From contig JAFRJM010000009.1 in NCBI GenBank assembly GCA_017432285.1, forward strand, positions 1 to 52,267: a DNA stretch of 52,267 nt, in the 5' to 3' direction. Under the pieces are notes generated by a model. That model made no database searches, was not told where the DNA came from, and worked only from the letters and a program-made list of their open reading frames with translations. Made by a program: the position numbers and the translations under genes. The stretch's first letter is position 1. Each line of letters begins with the position of its first letter. This DNA is from Oscillospiraceae bacterium (GTDB lineage Bacteria > Bacillota > Clostridia > Oscillospirales > Ruminococcaceae). Below, piece by piece: positions 8,661 through 16,488 of this stretch.

Positions 8661-9095
8661 TCAGAGCTGCCCGAGTCTCACCGCTACTTCCCTGACAGTC
8701 TCCATGACAAGACTGAAATCATCAAGATCCACGCCGTTGAGCTCTGCTTCATAAGGACCTTCCTCAGTCTTATTACGGTTGAGGATCCTCGGGACCTTTT
8801 CCCTGTAGGCGATATCTATTCCCCTCTCATGTGAGAGCTTTATAGCTGCCTCACTTACAACATCAGCATAGATCCATTTGACCCCACAGTGATCCGCTAT
8901 CAGCACGGCCGCCTTTCCGATTATCATGTCCGACTGGTACAGAGGCTTGCACTCACCTTTTTCATACATATTCAGCAGATCAAGCATTGGCTTGATCCCT
9001 TTTTCTTTGCTTGTAAAAATGATCCCATCTTCATCCGCTGCAACACAAGTGAGGCTCTCCGCATACATCTTCCTAACACATTCAACTATATACAC
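8661..9095 (-). CDS. DUF1893 family protein
   Basis: This 144-residue protein matches the DUF1893 family: an N-terminal strand pair with DGIIFTSKEKGIKPMLDL, then DMIIGKAAVLIADHCGVKWIYADVVSE, then a C-terminal VPRILNR segment. The best-known structure in this family (Thermotoga TM1506) has a deaminase-like fold without a known substrate. The DMIIGKA motif replaces the usual deaminase zinc-site HAE/PCxxC pattern, so classical deaminase chemistry is not expected. The start is a GTG at 9095 behind TAAGGAG. It is divergent from DUF3842. Function unknown. Confidence 0.8.
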   Translation of the reverse strand: MYIVECVRKMYAESLTCVAADEDGIIFTSKEKGIKPMLDLLNMYEKGECKPLYQSDMIIGKAAVLIADHCGVKWIYADVVSEAAIKLSHERGIDIAYREKVPRILNRNKTEEGPYEAELNGVDLDDFSLVMETVREVAVRLGQL

Positions 9096-9162
9096 TTCGC
9101 TTCTCCTTAATAATTTTTTTATTTAAACCATTTTATACTATTTTTATGTAAGTAAAAACATA

Positions 9163-9168
9163 TATAAT
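9163..9168 (+). promoter_or_regulatory. Putative -10 element for DUF3842/nickel cluster
   Basis: TATAAT at 9163-9168 lies 39 nt upstream of the DUF3842 start in a very A/T-rich divergent intergenic region. The -35 region, about 17 nt upstream, is a T-run and not a good match, so only the -10 is supported. Confidence 0.45.
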
Positions 9169-9207
9169 TAAAAAGTCGACAGACTGCCAGATTTAGGAGA
9201 AATTAAA

Positions 9208-9615
9208 ATGGATATTCTTGTAATAGACGGACAGGGCGGAAACATCGGCAGACAGCTCGTAAAAGGCATCATTGAGAGGTTCAGCGATGTCACTGTCACT
9301 GCTGTGGGAACCAACAGCGCAGCTACCCAGAACATGCTGAAGGCCGGAGCCTCCAGAGGAGCGACCGGTGAGAACGCTGTCAAAGTATGCGCCAGAGAAG
9401 CAGATGTCATCATAGGGCCTATCGGAATAGCTGTTCCCGATTCCATGCTCGGAGAAGTCACTCCCGAGATGGCTGCAGCAGTCGGTCAGGCTAATGTAAA
9501 AAGGATCCTTATACCGATAAACAACTGCAACAACTATGTGGTCGGAGTCGGTGATACAAGCATCCAGCGGCTGGTGAATGAAGCGCTTGATCTGCTGGAG
9601 ACCCTTGTTGACTAA
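9208..9615 (+). CDS. DUF3842 family protein
   Basis: This 135-residue protein begins with a Rossmann-like MDILVIDGQGGNIGRQLV glycine loop and matches the DUF3842 family. Other conserved-looking segments are VGTNSAATQNMLKAGA, GENAV, and VIIGPIGIAVPDSMLGEVT. The glycine loop suggests nucleotide or dinucleotide binding, but no activity is known to me. A clear AGGAG precedes the ATG. It is the first gene of a same-strand run leading to larC and a nickel transporter, 260 nt upstream of larC, with a hairpin in between. A nickel-related role is possible from context only. Confidence 0.8.
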   Translation: MDILVIDGQGGNIGRQLVKGIIERFSDVTVTAVGTNSAATQNMLKAGASRGATGENAVKVCAREADVIIGPIGIAVPDSMLGEVTPEMAAAVGQANVKRILIPINNCNNYVVGVGDTSIQRLVNEALDLLETLVD

Positions 9616-9722
9616 GGTCATATTTTGTTCTAAAATTTGTACTAGTGTAATTTCATACTGAAGTATGAACAAAGCGCCGAAGCGCTCTAATCCGGCAATA
9701 TCTTTTATTATTTGTACTATGT

Positions 9723-9763
9723 AGGTACATATCTTTCTGCAGAAAGGTGTGTGCCTATTTTTG
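9723..9763 (+). terminator. Hairpin with U-run between DUF3842 and larC (terminator or attenuator)
   Basis: The sequence from AGGTACAT to TGTGTGCCT folds into a long stem, with CTTTC/GAAAG closing a TGCA loop and ACA/TGT and AGG/CCT extending it. ATTTTTG follows. It is 113 nt before the larC start. It could end the DUF3842 transcript or control read-through into larC-nik. A smaller perfect hairpin AGCGC-CGAA-GCGCT lies upstream at about 9672-9685. I could not match the leader to a known nickel/cobalt riboswitch. Confidence 0.55.
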
Positions 9764-9875
9764 TTACAGGGACCGCATTCAAGATGTGTTTTCTGCATAG
9801 TTACATACCGATCGGAAAAAGAACGCTGACGCTTCTGTCAATATATCAGCTGCTCGAATCAATGTAGGTTAAAAA

Positions 9876-11135
9876 ATGAAGGTATTATATTTCCAATGCA
9901 ACATGGGAGCTGCAGGCGACATGCTGAACGCAGCGCTTCTCGATCTGATCGACGATAAAGAAGATTTTCTGGATGAGTTCAGGAAATTAGGCATTCCTGA
10001 CGTAAAGGTCGATCTTACCAGGACACAAAAGTGTTCTGTCACGGGTTCTCATCTTTCTGTTACGGTAAAGGGCACGGAAGAAGTGTCTGAGGATGTCTCA
10101 TTGAACACTCAGGATCATGACCACGACCACGAACATGGACATCATCATGACCATGAGCACGGACATGAACACCATCATGAACATGACAATGAACATCATC
10201 ACCATCATGAACACTCGAGCTATCAGAGCATCTGTGAGAAGATAGACCTCTTCCCTGTTCCAGATGGTGTAAAGAAAAACGCGAAAGAGATCTATGAGTC
10301 CATAGCGATGGCCGAAGCTGAAGTTCACAACTCCGACATCACACAGATCCACTTCCACGAAGTCGGTTCCATGGATGCTATAGTTGACGTCCTGATGTTC
10401 TGCATGCTCATGGATAAGGTAAACCCGGACAAAGTGATAGTATCTCCCGTTCATGTGGGATCCGGTACCGTGCGCTGCGCTCACGGCATACTGCCTGTTC
10501 CGGCGCCTGCCACAGCCCTTATCCTGAAGGATGTACCGATCTACGGCGGAAGGATCTCAGGAGAGCTCTGCACTCCTACAGGAGCTGCTCTACTGAAGCA
10601 TTTCGCGGACGAGTTCGGCGACATGCCGGCAATGAAGCTCGACCGTGTAGGCTACGGTATGGGCAACAAGGATTTCCCGGTAGCGAACTGTGTACGCGCA
10701 TTCCTCGGAAACACATCGGAATCTGAAGAGATCTTTGAGATCGACTTCAACGTCGACGATATGACTGCTGAGGAAGTCTCATTTGCAGTTGACAGGATCT
10801 TCGAGGCCGGAGCAAGAGAAGTCTTTACGACCTCTGTCCAGATGAAGAAAGGCAGATCCGGTCTGCTGATCACCGCTCTTGTGGGCGGAAATCACAAGAT
10901 GGATGTCGTGACAGCGATCTTCAGGCACACCTCCACGATAGGGATGCGTGAAAAGAAGATAAACAGATACGTGCTTGACCGGACGATCGAGACAGAGAAC
11001 ACCGTTTACGGTGAGATAAGAAAAAAGGTCTCTTCCGGCTACGGAGTAAGAAAAGAAAAATATGAGTACGACGATCTCGAGAGGATCGCAAAAGAGAACG
11101 GCCTCTCGATAAAAGAAATAATCAAAAACATTTAA
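9876..11135 (+). CDS. larC: LarC, nickel insertion protein for the nickel-pincer cofactor
   Basis: This 419-residue LarC catalyses CTP-dependent nickel insertion into the pincer nucleotide used by lactate racemase-type enzymes. The N-terminal motif YFQCNMGAAGDMLNAAL is the family signature. A His-rich loop at about residues 80-113 holds 20 His in 33 residues and probably binds nickel. HFHEVGSMDAIVDV and the C-terminal LarC2 part (IDFNVDDMTAEEV, KKGRSG, TSTIGMR) follow. In Lactobacillus plantarum larC1 and larC2 are joined by a programmed frameshift; here both halves are one uninterrupted frame. It is followed 13 nt later by the nickel transporter genes. larA, larB and larE are not in the window. 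The binding site (TAGG) is weak. Confidence 0.93.
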   Translation: MKVLYFQCNMGAAGDMLNAALLDLIDDKEDFLDEFRKLGIPDVKVDLTRTQKCSVTGSHLSVTVKGTEEVSEDVSLNTQDHDHDHEHGHHHDHEHGHEHHHEHDNEHHHHHEHSSYQSICEKIDLFPVPDGVKKNAKEIYESIAMAEAEVHNSDITQIHFHEVGSMDAIVDVLMFCMLMDKVNPDKVIVSPVHVGSGTVRCAHGILPVPAPATALILKDVPIYGGRISGELCTPTGAALLKHFADEFGDMPAMKLDRVGYGMGNKDFPVANCVRAFLGNTSESEEIFEIDFNVDDMTAEEVSFAVDRIFEAGAREVFTTSVQMKKGRSGLLITALVGGNHKMDVVTAIFRHTSTIGMREKKINRYVLDRTIETENTVYGEIRKKVSSGYGVRKEKYEYDDLERIAKENGLSIKEIIKNI

Positions 11136-11148
11136 AGGGGGAAAAATT

Positions 11149-12201
11149 ATGCATATGGCTGATGCGTTGCTGGCGCCTGCAGTGGCAGCAACAATGTACG
11201 TAGCTTCTGGAACAGCAGCCGGAGTATCTGTCCACAAGCTCAGAAAAGACGACGAGGAGCGTAAACTCCCGACTATGGCTGTAACATCCGCACTGGTATT
11301 CGCCGGTCAGATGATCAACTACACCATTCCCGGCACCGGATCATCCGGTCACATGTGCGGCGGCATGCTTCTGTCCGCTCTGCTTGGTCCCTATGCGGGA
11401 TTCCTGTCAATGATCGTGATCCTAACAGTCCAATGCCTATTCTTCGCAGACGGAGGATTGATGGCATTGGGGGCTAACATATGGAACATGGCGTTCTACG
11501 GCTGCTTTGTGGGGTACTTCCTGATCTGGCGGCCGATAGTGAACAGCAACTGGTTCGGCGGTGAGACAAAATCCGCGCAGCGTCTGAGGATCATCGTAGC
11601 TTCCATCATTGGATGCGTTGTGACACTTCAGCTTGGCGCTTTCTCCGTCGTACTTGAGACCACACTGTCCGGTATCACCGAGCTGCCCTTCTCTGCCTTC
11701 GTGGCACTGATGCAGCCGATCCACCTCGCTATAGGTCTGGTGGAAGGACTGGTAACAGCTGCGGTACTGGTATTCGTATATGAGTCACGTCCTGAACTGC
11801 TTATGGATGTAGACGCTACCGGCACTGCAATAGGCAAACGTTCTCTGAAAGCTACTCTTGCCATTCTGGCAGTCGTAGTAGTCGTTGTCGGCGGCGGACT
11901 CTCCCTGCTGGCAAGCTCCAATCCTGATGGTTTGGAGTGGGCTCTGTTCGGCAATGAAGACGCCAACGTAGAGAACATGGGACTTGATGAGGACAACTTC
12001 GGTGTAGAGAGCAAGGCTGCGGAGACAGCCGGTTCTATCCAGGAAAGCACCTCATTCCTGCCCGACTATGCATTCCCGGATGACGACAGCCCCGCAGGTA
12101 CCACCGTATCCGGACTTGTCGGATCCGCGATAGTTGCTGCCATTTCAGTTCTGCTGGCTTTTGCCTTCGGTTTCTTCCGCAAGAAAAAGCAGGCAGCTTA
12201 A
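11149..12201 (+). CDS. nikMN: ECF nickel transporter substrate component NikM fused to NikN-like domain
   Basis: This 350-residue membrane protein of the CbiM/NikM family begins MHMADALL. The N-terminal Met-His pair forms the metal site in this family. Several membrane helices follow, with HMCGGMLLSALLGPYAGF in the core. The C-terminal part has a TM segment, then SNPDGLEWA (about 256-263, the PDGLE motif of CbiN/NikN), an extracytoplasmic loop and a final TM ending in KKK. This gives a fused MN architecture. Together with NikQ and NikO downstream it forms an energy-coupling-factor importer; the LarC neighbour points to nickel over cobalt. A strong AAAGGGGG site precedes the ATG. Confidence 0.88.
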   Translation: MHMADALLAPAVAATMYVASGTAAGVSVHKLRKDDEERKLPTMAVTSALVFAGQMINYTIPGTGSSGHMCGGMLLSALLGPYAGFLSMIVILTVQCLFFADGGLMALGANIWNMAFYGCFVGYFLIWRPIVNSNWFGGETKSAQRLRIIVASIIGCVVTLQLGAFSVVLETTLSGITELPFSAFVALMQPIHLAIGLVEGLVTAAVLVFVYESRPELLMDVDATGTAIGKRSLKATLAILAVVVVVVGGGLSLLASSNPDGLEWALFGNEDANVENMGLDEDNFGVESKAAETAGSIQESTSFLPDYAFPDDDSPAGTTVSGLVGSAIVAAISVLLAFAFGFFRKKKQAA

Positions 12202-12205
12202 ATAT

Positions 12206-12262
12206 GGAGGAGTGTACAGCCCCATGACTGATGTCATGGGGCTTCACGCGATATTAACATGA
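12206..12262 (+). CDS. Putative 12-codon leader ORF coupled to nikQ
   Basis: A strong GGAGGAG site at 12206-12212 is followed by ATG at 12224 and a 12-codon frame ending in TGA at 12260-12262. This stop overlaps the nikQ start as ATGA. nikQ itself has no ribosome binding site next to its ATG at 12259. The mini-ORF lies across a perfect 11-bp hairpin (12218-12243). A 7-codon frame from 12204 likewise ends in an ATGA overlap with this ORF. The peptide is probably not functional itself; reinitiation at nikQ is the likely point. The spacing of 11-13 nt from site to ATG is slightly long. Confidence 0.45.
   Translation, partial: GGVYSPMTDVMGLHAILT
12218..12243 (+). promoter_or_regulatory. Strong hairpin in the nikMN-nikQ junction
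   Basis: A perfect 11-bp stem, AGCCCCATGAC and its complement, closes a 4-nt TGAT loop. There is no U-run, so it is not an intrinsic terminator. It covers the start codon of the leader ORF and could control translation of nikQ or set mRNA stability within the operon. Confidence 0.7.
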
Positions 12263-13071
12263 ACAGGATGGATCACTCGCTTATAGCACTGCGGGAGATG
12301 GATATGCTTGCTGCCGGGGATTCCCCGGTGCACAAACTCCATCCCTCTGCTAAGCTTGTTGTCACAATTGCATATATCATTATCACAGTCTCTTTCAGCA
12401 AGTATCAGCTCAACGGACTTCTGATGATGATAATCTATCCTGCTTTTCTTTTCTCCAGCAGCGGTGTCACAGTAGGCACCTGCTTCCGCAAACTCCGTTT
12501 TATCCTTCCGCTGGTGCTGGCGGTCGGGCTCTTCAACCCGTTGTTCGACCGTGCAGCGATGATAAAGATCGGGAACATCACCGTATCCGGAGGAACGATC
12601 AGCATGGTGACTCTGATGCTCAAAGGAGTGTTCTGTCTGGCTGCATCATTCCTTCTGATGGCCACGACTTCAATCGACAATCTGTGTGCCGCTCTGCGAC
12701 AGTTTCACCTACCGCCGATGATGGTATCTCTTCTCTTGCTGACATACCGGTACATCGGTGTGATGACCGAAGAGCTGTCGGTAATGACCGATGCCTACTC
12801 TCTACGTGCACCTGGCCAGAAAGGGATTAAATTCAATGCATGGGGCTCATTCCTCGGGCAGCTCATACTGAGGACAATGGACCGGGCTGATGAACTGTAT
12901 AACAGCATGCAGCTGCGCGGTTTCTCAGGCAGTTTCACCTATGCTGACTGCAAACGCTTTGACCGCCGCGACGCACTGTGGATCGTATTATGGATCCTGC
13001 TGTTCCTTATCTGCCGTTTCTTAGATATACCAGGTATCCTGGGCTCACTACTTCTTGGAGGCTTCTCATGA
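12259..13071 (+). CDS. nikQ: ECF nickel transporter transmembrane component NikQ/CbiQ
   Basis: This 270-residue membrane protein is the T component that couples the substrate-binding and ATPase subunits. It has a hydrophilic N-terminus, HKLHPSAKLVVTIAY, then about five TM helices. The two coupling motifs with Ala-Arg-Gly-type signature appear as DAYSLRAPG (about 178-186) and MQLRGFSG (about 215-222). Its ATG lacks its own binding site and overlaps the stop of a short upstream ORF. The gene ends with a 4-nt ATGA overlap with nikO, indicating translational coupling. Confidence 0.88.
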   Translation: MNRMDHSLIALREMDMLAAGDSPVHKLHPSAKLVVTIAYIIITVSFSKYQLNGLLMMIIYPAFLFSSSGVTVGTCFRKLRFILPLVLAVGLFNPLFDRAAMIKIGNITVSGGTISMVTLMLKGVFCLAASFLLMATTSIDNLCAALRQFHLPPMMVSLLLLTYRYIGVMTEELSVMTDAYSLRAPGQKGIKFNAWGSFLGQLILRTMDRADELYNSMQLRGFSGSFTYADCKRFDRRDALWIVLWILLFLICRFLDIPGILGSLLLGGFS

Positions 13072-13787
13072 TTAGATTTGAAAATGTGACTGCATTCTAC
13101 GAGAATGACAAGCCTGTGCTGAACGGTGTGTCCTTTACTGAAGAAAAGGGAGAAACCATAGGGCTTATTGGCGCAAACGGTGCCGGAAAGACAACCCTTA
13201 TGCGGACACTGCTTGGTCTGCTTCCGCACGAAGGTCTGATCACAGTCGACGACATACCTGTCTCTGAAAAAACGCTGCCGGAGATCAGGAGAAAACTTGG
13301 TTTCGTCCTTCAGAACTCCGATAACCAGATGTTCATGCCCACAGTCTACGAAGATATGATCTTCGGCCCTTTGAACTACGGACTGGACCGTGAAGAAGTC
13401 GATGCCCGTGTGGATGATGTACTTACCCAGCTAAATCTCACAGAATTGAAGCATTGCTATAACCACAAGCTCTCTGGCGGTGAGAAGCGTATGGCAGCGA
13501 TAGCCACCATACTTGTTATGAAACCGGAGATCATATTGATGGATGAACCTACTTCAGCTTTGGACCCGAAGAACCGGCGCCTCGTCATCAACACCATCAA
13601 CGAAATGCCGGAAACGAAGCTGATCTCCTCCCACGATCTGGATATGATCTGGGACACCTGTGACCGCGTGATACTTCTTAACCGCGGCACTATCGTTGCG
13701 GACGGTTCGGCAAAGGATATCCTTCAGAACAAAGAACTTCTTGAAGACAACCGTATGGAACTGCCGCTTCGTTTTTCCAATCCGTAA
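13068..13787 (+). CDS. nikO: ECF nickel transporter ATPase NikO/CbiO
   Basis: This 239-residue ABC ATPase powers nickel import. Walker A is GANGAGKT (35-42), the Q-loop is in FVLQNSDNQMF, the signature is LSGGEKR, Walker B is IILMDEPTSALD, and the switch His is in SSHDLD. The QNSDNQMF segment is characteristic of ECF ATPases. ATG 13068 overlaps the nikQ stop and follows GGAGG; the longer frame back to 12978 lies inside nikQ and is not used. It is the last gene of the nickel cluster, followed by a terminator. Confidence 0.92.
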   Translation: MIRFENVTAFYENDKPVLNGVSFTEEKGETIGLIGANGAGKTTLMRTLLGLLPHEGLITVDDIPVSEKTLPEIRRKLGFVLQNSDNQMFMPTVYEDMIFGPLNYGLDREEVDARVDDVLTQLNLTELKHCYNHKLSGGEKRMAAIATILVMKPEIILMDEPTSALDPKNRRLVINTINEMPETKLISSHDLDMIWDTCDRVILLNRGTIVADGSAKDILQNKELLEDNRMELPLRFSNP

Positions 13788-13802
13788 ACATTATCTACTC
13801 CA

Positions 13803-13852
13803 AAAGAAAGAGGGATGCAGCATGCGCTCATGCATGTTACATCCCTTTTTCT
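13803..13852. terminator. Intrinsic terminator after nikO
   Basis: AGGGATG (13811-13817) pairs with CATCCCT (13840-13846), with an inner CATG/CATG pairing and a following TTTTTCTT; A-rich sequence on the other side would give U-runs on the minus strand. It resembles the terminator at 8602-8642 and lies between convergent genes. Confidence 0.85.
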
Positions 13853-13875
13853 TATATCTGACTCTTTATCCGGTA

Positions 13876-15063
13876 TCACTCCGGGAATGCGCTTATGAAT
13901 TTCTGACTGTGTGAATTCAGCGCATTTACCGCAGACTGGTAAATCTTGTAATAACTGCTCCCGTAATGCCACGGATCTGCTGTGTATGCCTCAAATCCGT
14001 ATGCTGACTGGAAAGAGCTGTATGCAGGAAGGATCTTAACGAAGCAGTAGGGAGCATCGTTATCCCTGTCCTTGAAATTCGTCCATACATTGATGGCTCC
14101 TTCACAATAACTGCTTATAGTTACGTTCAAATTGGAAAGGGCTTCAATCAGTGCAAAGAATCTGTTTTCCTTTACCTGTTTCCACGCCTCATTGAGATCC
14201 GCACTGATCTTCGGGACATTATCGCGGATCTTTTTCATAACTTCATCTATCTTGGTGACTACGGAGACCTGAAGCGTATATTTATCGATGACCTTCATGT
14301 CTGCCATCCAGCCTGAATCAACACTGAACGTACCGTCGGATCGTTTCAGAAAATGTTTGTCCAGCTTGTAAGCCTCGATCAGTGTCTGATAATCCCTGAT
14401 CCTCGCCTGACGGTAACCGCTCTTGAGCTGATCGCGTGACACCTTGCCTGCGTTCTGCTGGTAGTATTCTTTTGAACGCATAGCCTGATTCTCCATATAG
14501 GACCAGCTTTTGTTAAGCAGCTCGTTCACTCTTGAGACATCTTCGTTGATGTCATGGAACATGTCCTCAGTGAAACCCGCTTCTTCGAAGTTCATATATG
14601 CCCGCATGAGCTTATAGCTCATCTCCAGCGGCAGCAGGATCATGTTGTCCCGAAGCTCATTCATTGGCTTGATGACCTGATATGCATCTTCGAAATATGC
14701 CATTGCCGCGTCGAAAGACTTCTTCTGATCAGCAGAAAGATTCCCATACCAAGGCGGAGCGTATCCCTTACCTCTGTATTCACCCAATTCTCTCCAGTTG
14801 AGGTTGTAGAAATTCTGGACCCAGCCGGCAGGTCCAAGATCGTTGACATAGAGCGATTCGAACGCCTTCTCTGTCTCATCATAGTTCCCGTAGGCGACTA
14901 CGCTGTCCAGTAGTTTTGTGACCTCGTTTATCCTGCCGATAAGGGCATTGAGGTCAGTTCTGAGCGAGCCCTCATCCAGGTTCTGCCATTTTCTGTATTC
15001 TTCAGTCTGCTCGGCAACTATCGCCTTCTGCTCTTCCGCAGTGAAAGTGATCGCGTCACCCAT
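13876..15063 (-). CDS. Unrecognised 395-residue helical protein
   Basis: I do not recognise this protein. It has no signal peptide and no membrane segment. Most of the sequence looks alpha-helical and charged, with possible coiled-coil stretches such as DLNALIGRINEVTKLLDSVV and AYFEDAYQVIKPMNELRDN, and it is rich in Trp and Tyr in the middle and C-terminal parts. It starts with ATG after a perfect GGAGG. The gene upstream on the same strand (15102-16388) ends 38 nt before it, so the two are probably co-transcribed. No catalytic motif is visible. A structural or binding role is possible, but nothing specific can be claimed. Confidence 0.72.
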   Translation of the reverse strand: MGDAITFTAEEQKAIVAEQTEEYRKWQNLDEGSLRTDLNALIGRINEVTKLLDSVVAYGNYDETEKAFESLYVNDLGPAGWVQNFYNLNWRELGEYRGKGYAPPWYGNLSADQKKSFDAAMAYFEDAYQVIKPMNELRDNMILLPLEMSYKLMRAYMNFEEAGFTEDMFHDINEDVSRVNELLNKSWSYMENQAMRSKEYYQQNAGKVSRDQLKSGYRQARIRDYQTLIEAYKLDKHFLKRSDGTFSVDSGWMADMKVIDKYTLQVSVVTKIDEVMKKIRDNVPKISADLNEAWKQVKENRFFALIEALSNLNVTISSYCEGAINVWTNFKDRDNDAPYCFVKILPAYSSFQSAYGFEAYTADPWHYGSSYYKIYQSAVNALNSHSQKFISAFPE

Positions 15064-15101
15064 AGTGTTACCTCCGTATCATTGAAATATATGCAGGTTA
15101 A

Positions 15102-16388
15102 TCAGAATCTTATCTCATAATCTCGGACATACCATCTTCCGCCATTCGTACGGATGAGATTTCTCCTGACAGGACTTCCAAGCTGTTTGCCGCTCTTATC
15201 GAACGAGACAGTCTGTACAGAAGCGTACTCCACTTTTTCGCCGTATTTTGAAGCAATGTTCTGCTGCTCTTCCTTGGACAGGAAGTAGGATTCCAGACCG
15301 CTTTCATCGCTGTATCCCTTTACGACAGTTATCTTTGTCGCATCCGGTACGACCTCAGCGTGAACATATTCGCCGTGGAACCTTTCCTGATGCAGATCCC
15401 AGTAATACAGGAGCAAGGATTCCTGTGTAGGATTGAGTCTTCTTTCCGGCTGGATGCAGTCCACATAGAGATCGTAGTTCTTCTCCTTGATAGCCTGACG
15501 GAATATCTCCACCAGTCTTTCCGGTGTTACATCTTCCGGGACCTCCTTCTCCGTGTACCAGGCTTCCTTGATAGCAGCTACTTCATCCTCATCAACGAAG
15601 CGGCCGCTGGTCTCACACTCAGGATCATAGAGCCCAAGCACATGTCCGGGCACATACAGCGCAACAGGTTCCACAACAGGTGCATATACAGGCCCGCCGA
15701 CCTTGTTTTCTCCGGCTTCCGGGATCTCCATAGTTAGGTCTGTGATCTCTCCCAGCACCGTCCACTTGTCCACTTCCATCATGGTGGAATCAACGAGCCT
15801 TCTGTAGCGCTTGACAGCCTCATACGGACCGAGCCACTGTCTGCCGTCTATCTCCACAAAATACATACCGGTGGAACGTTTGCCCACATGGATGAATTCT
15901 CCGGTGACACCCATGAACTGGTTCATCGGGTATCTGACCTCATCCAGGATAACGTATTTGCCCTTGAAATCATCAAGAGGTGTTTTCTTGACATCCGGCG
16001 CCGGGAAGACCTTTTCTATCATATTGTCAGCATACTGAGCGGTAAGAGCATTCCATGCCTTTTCGCTCTTTTCTGCGTACATCGCTCTGATGGCTTCCTC
16101 GTTTCTGATGTACTGTGTCATCTCGTCGGTGATATCCGTGAAATTTCCGGAAGCACCCTTGATGCAGTTCCTCGCTCTTTCAAACAGATCCTTCACTCTC
16201 GGATCATCAGGCGCGAACTCGTTGAGTATCATGATACGGGACAGAGCGTCCTCCTTTGAACGGAAGATGCCTGTAGCTCCGTTGGCTCTTTTAACTTCGT
16301 TCTCAAATTCCTTTAGATAAATCTCAGCCTGCTGGATACGCATGGTGAGATTGGTTGCATTGACAGAGAAAGTTGTACTATCGACCAT
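15102..16388 (-). CDS. Unrecognised 428-residue protein with possible NTF2-like C-terminus
   Basis: I do not recognise the family. The first 130 residues look helical (RIQQAEIYLKEFENEVKRA). The middle has beta-rich segments (FKGKYVILDEVRYPM, MYFVEIDGRQWLGPY). The last 130 residues start with RLVEIFRQAIKEKNYDLYVDC and end with GGRWYVRDYEIRF, a pattern that resembles NTF2-like/DUF4878-type folds. There is no signal peptide or TM segment. The start is ATG behind AAGGGG. It forms a probable two-gene operon with 13876-15063. The pair lies between the nickel cluster and a toxin-antitoxin-like pair. Confidence 0.72.
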   Translation of the reverse strand: MVDSTTFSVNATNLTMRIQQAEIYLKEFENEVKRANGATGIFRSKEDALSRIMILNEFAPDDPRVKDLFERARNCIKGASGNFTDITDEMTQYIRNEEAIRAMYAEKSEKAWNALTAQYADNMIEKVFPAPDVKKTPLDDFKGKYVILDEVRYPMNQFMGVTGEFIHVGKRSTGMYFVEIDGRQWLGPYEAVKRYRRLVDSTMMEVDKWTVLGEITDLTMEIPEAGENKVGGPVYAPVVEPVALYVPGHVLGLYDPECETSGRFVDEDEVAAIKEAWYTEKEVPEDVTPERLVEIFRQAIKEKNYDLYVDCIQPERRLNPTQESLLLYYWDLHQERFHGEYVHAEVVPDATKITVVKGYSDESGLESYFLSKEEQQNIASKYGEKVEYASVQTVSFDKSGKQLGSPVRRNLIRTNGGRWYVRDYEIRF

Positions 16389-16488
16389 TATGCTACGCCC
16401 CTTTCTGAAAATGTTACATATACATTTTATTGTATCATATCATAGCCTACACGAAGAAATAGGTTTAGATTAAAGTGTGCTATTTGCA

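Noticed and set aside
9616-9875. NiCo (czcD-type) riboswitch before larC
   Set aside because: The leader has hairpins and serves nickel genes, but I could not find the conserved junction sequences of that riboswitch class.
10110-10215. CRISPR-like or satellite repeat of short GAC/CAT units
   Set aside because: It is the coding sequence of the His-rich loop of LarC; units are short and irregular and lie within an open frame.
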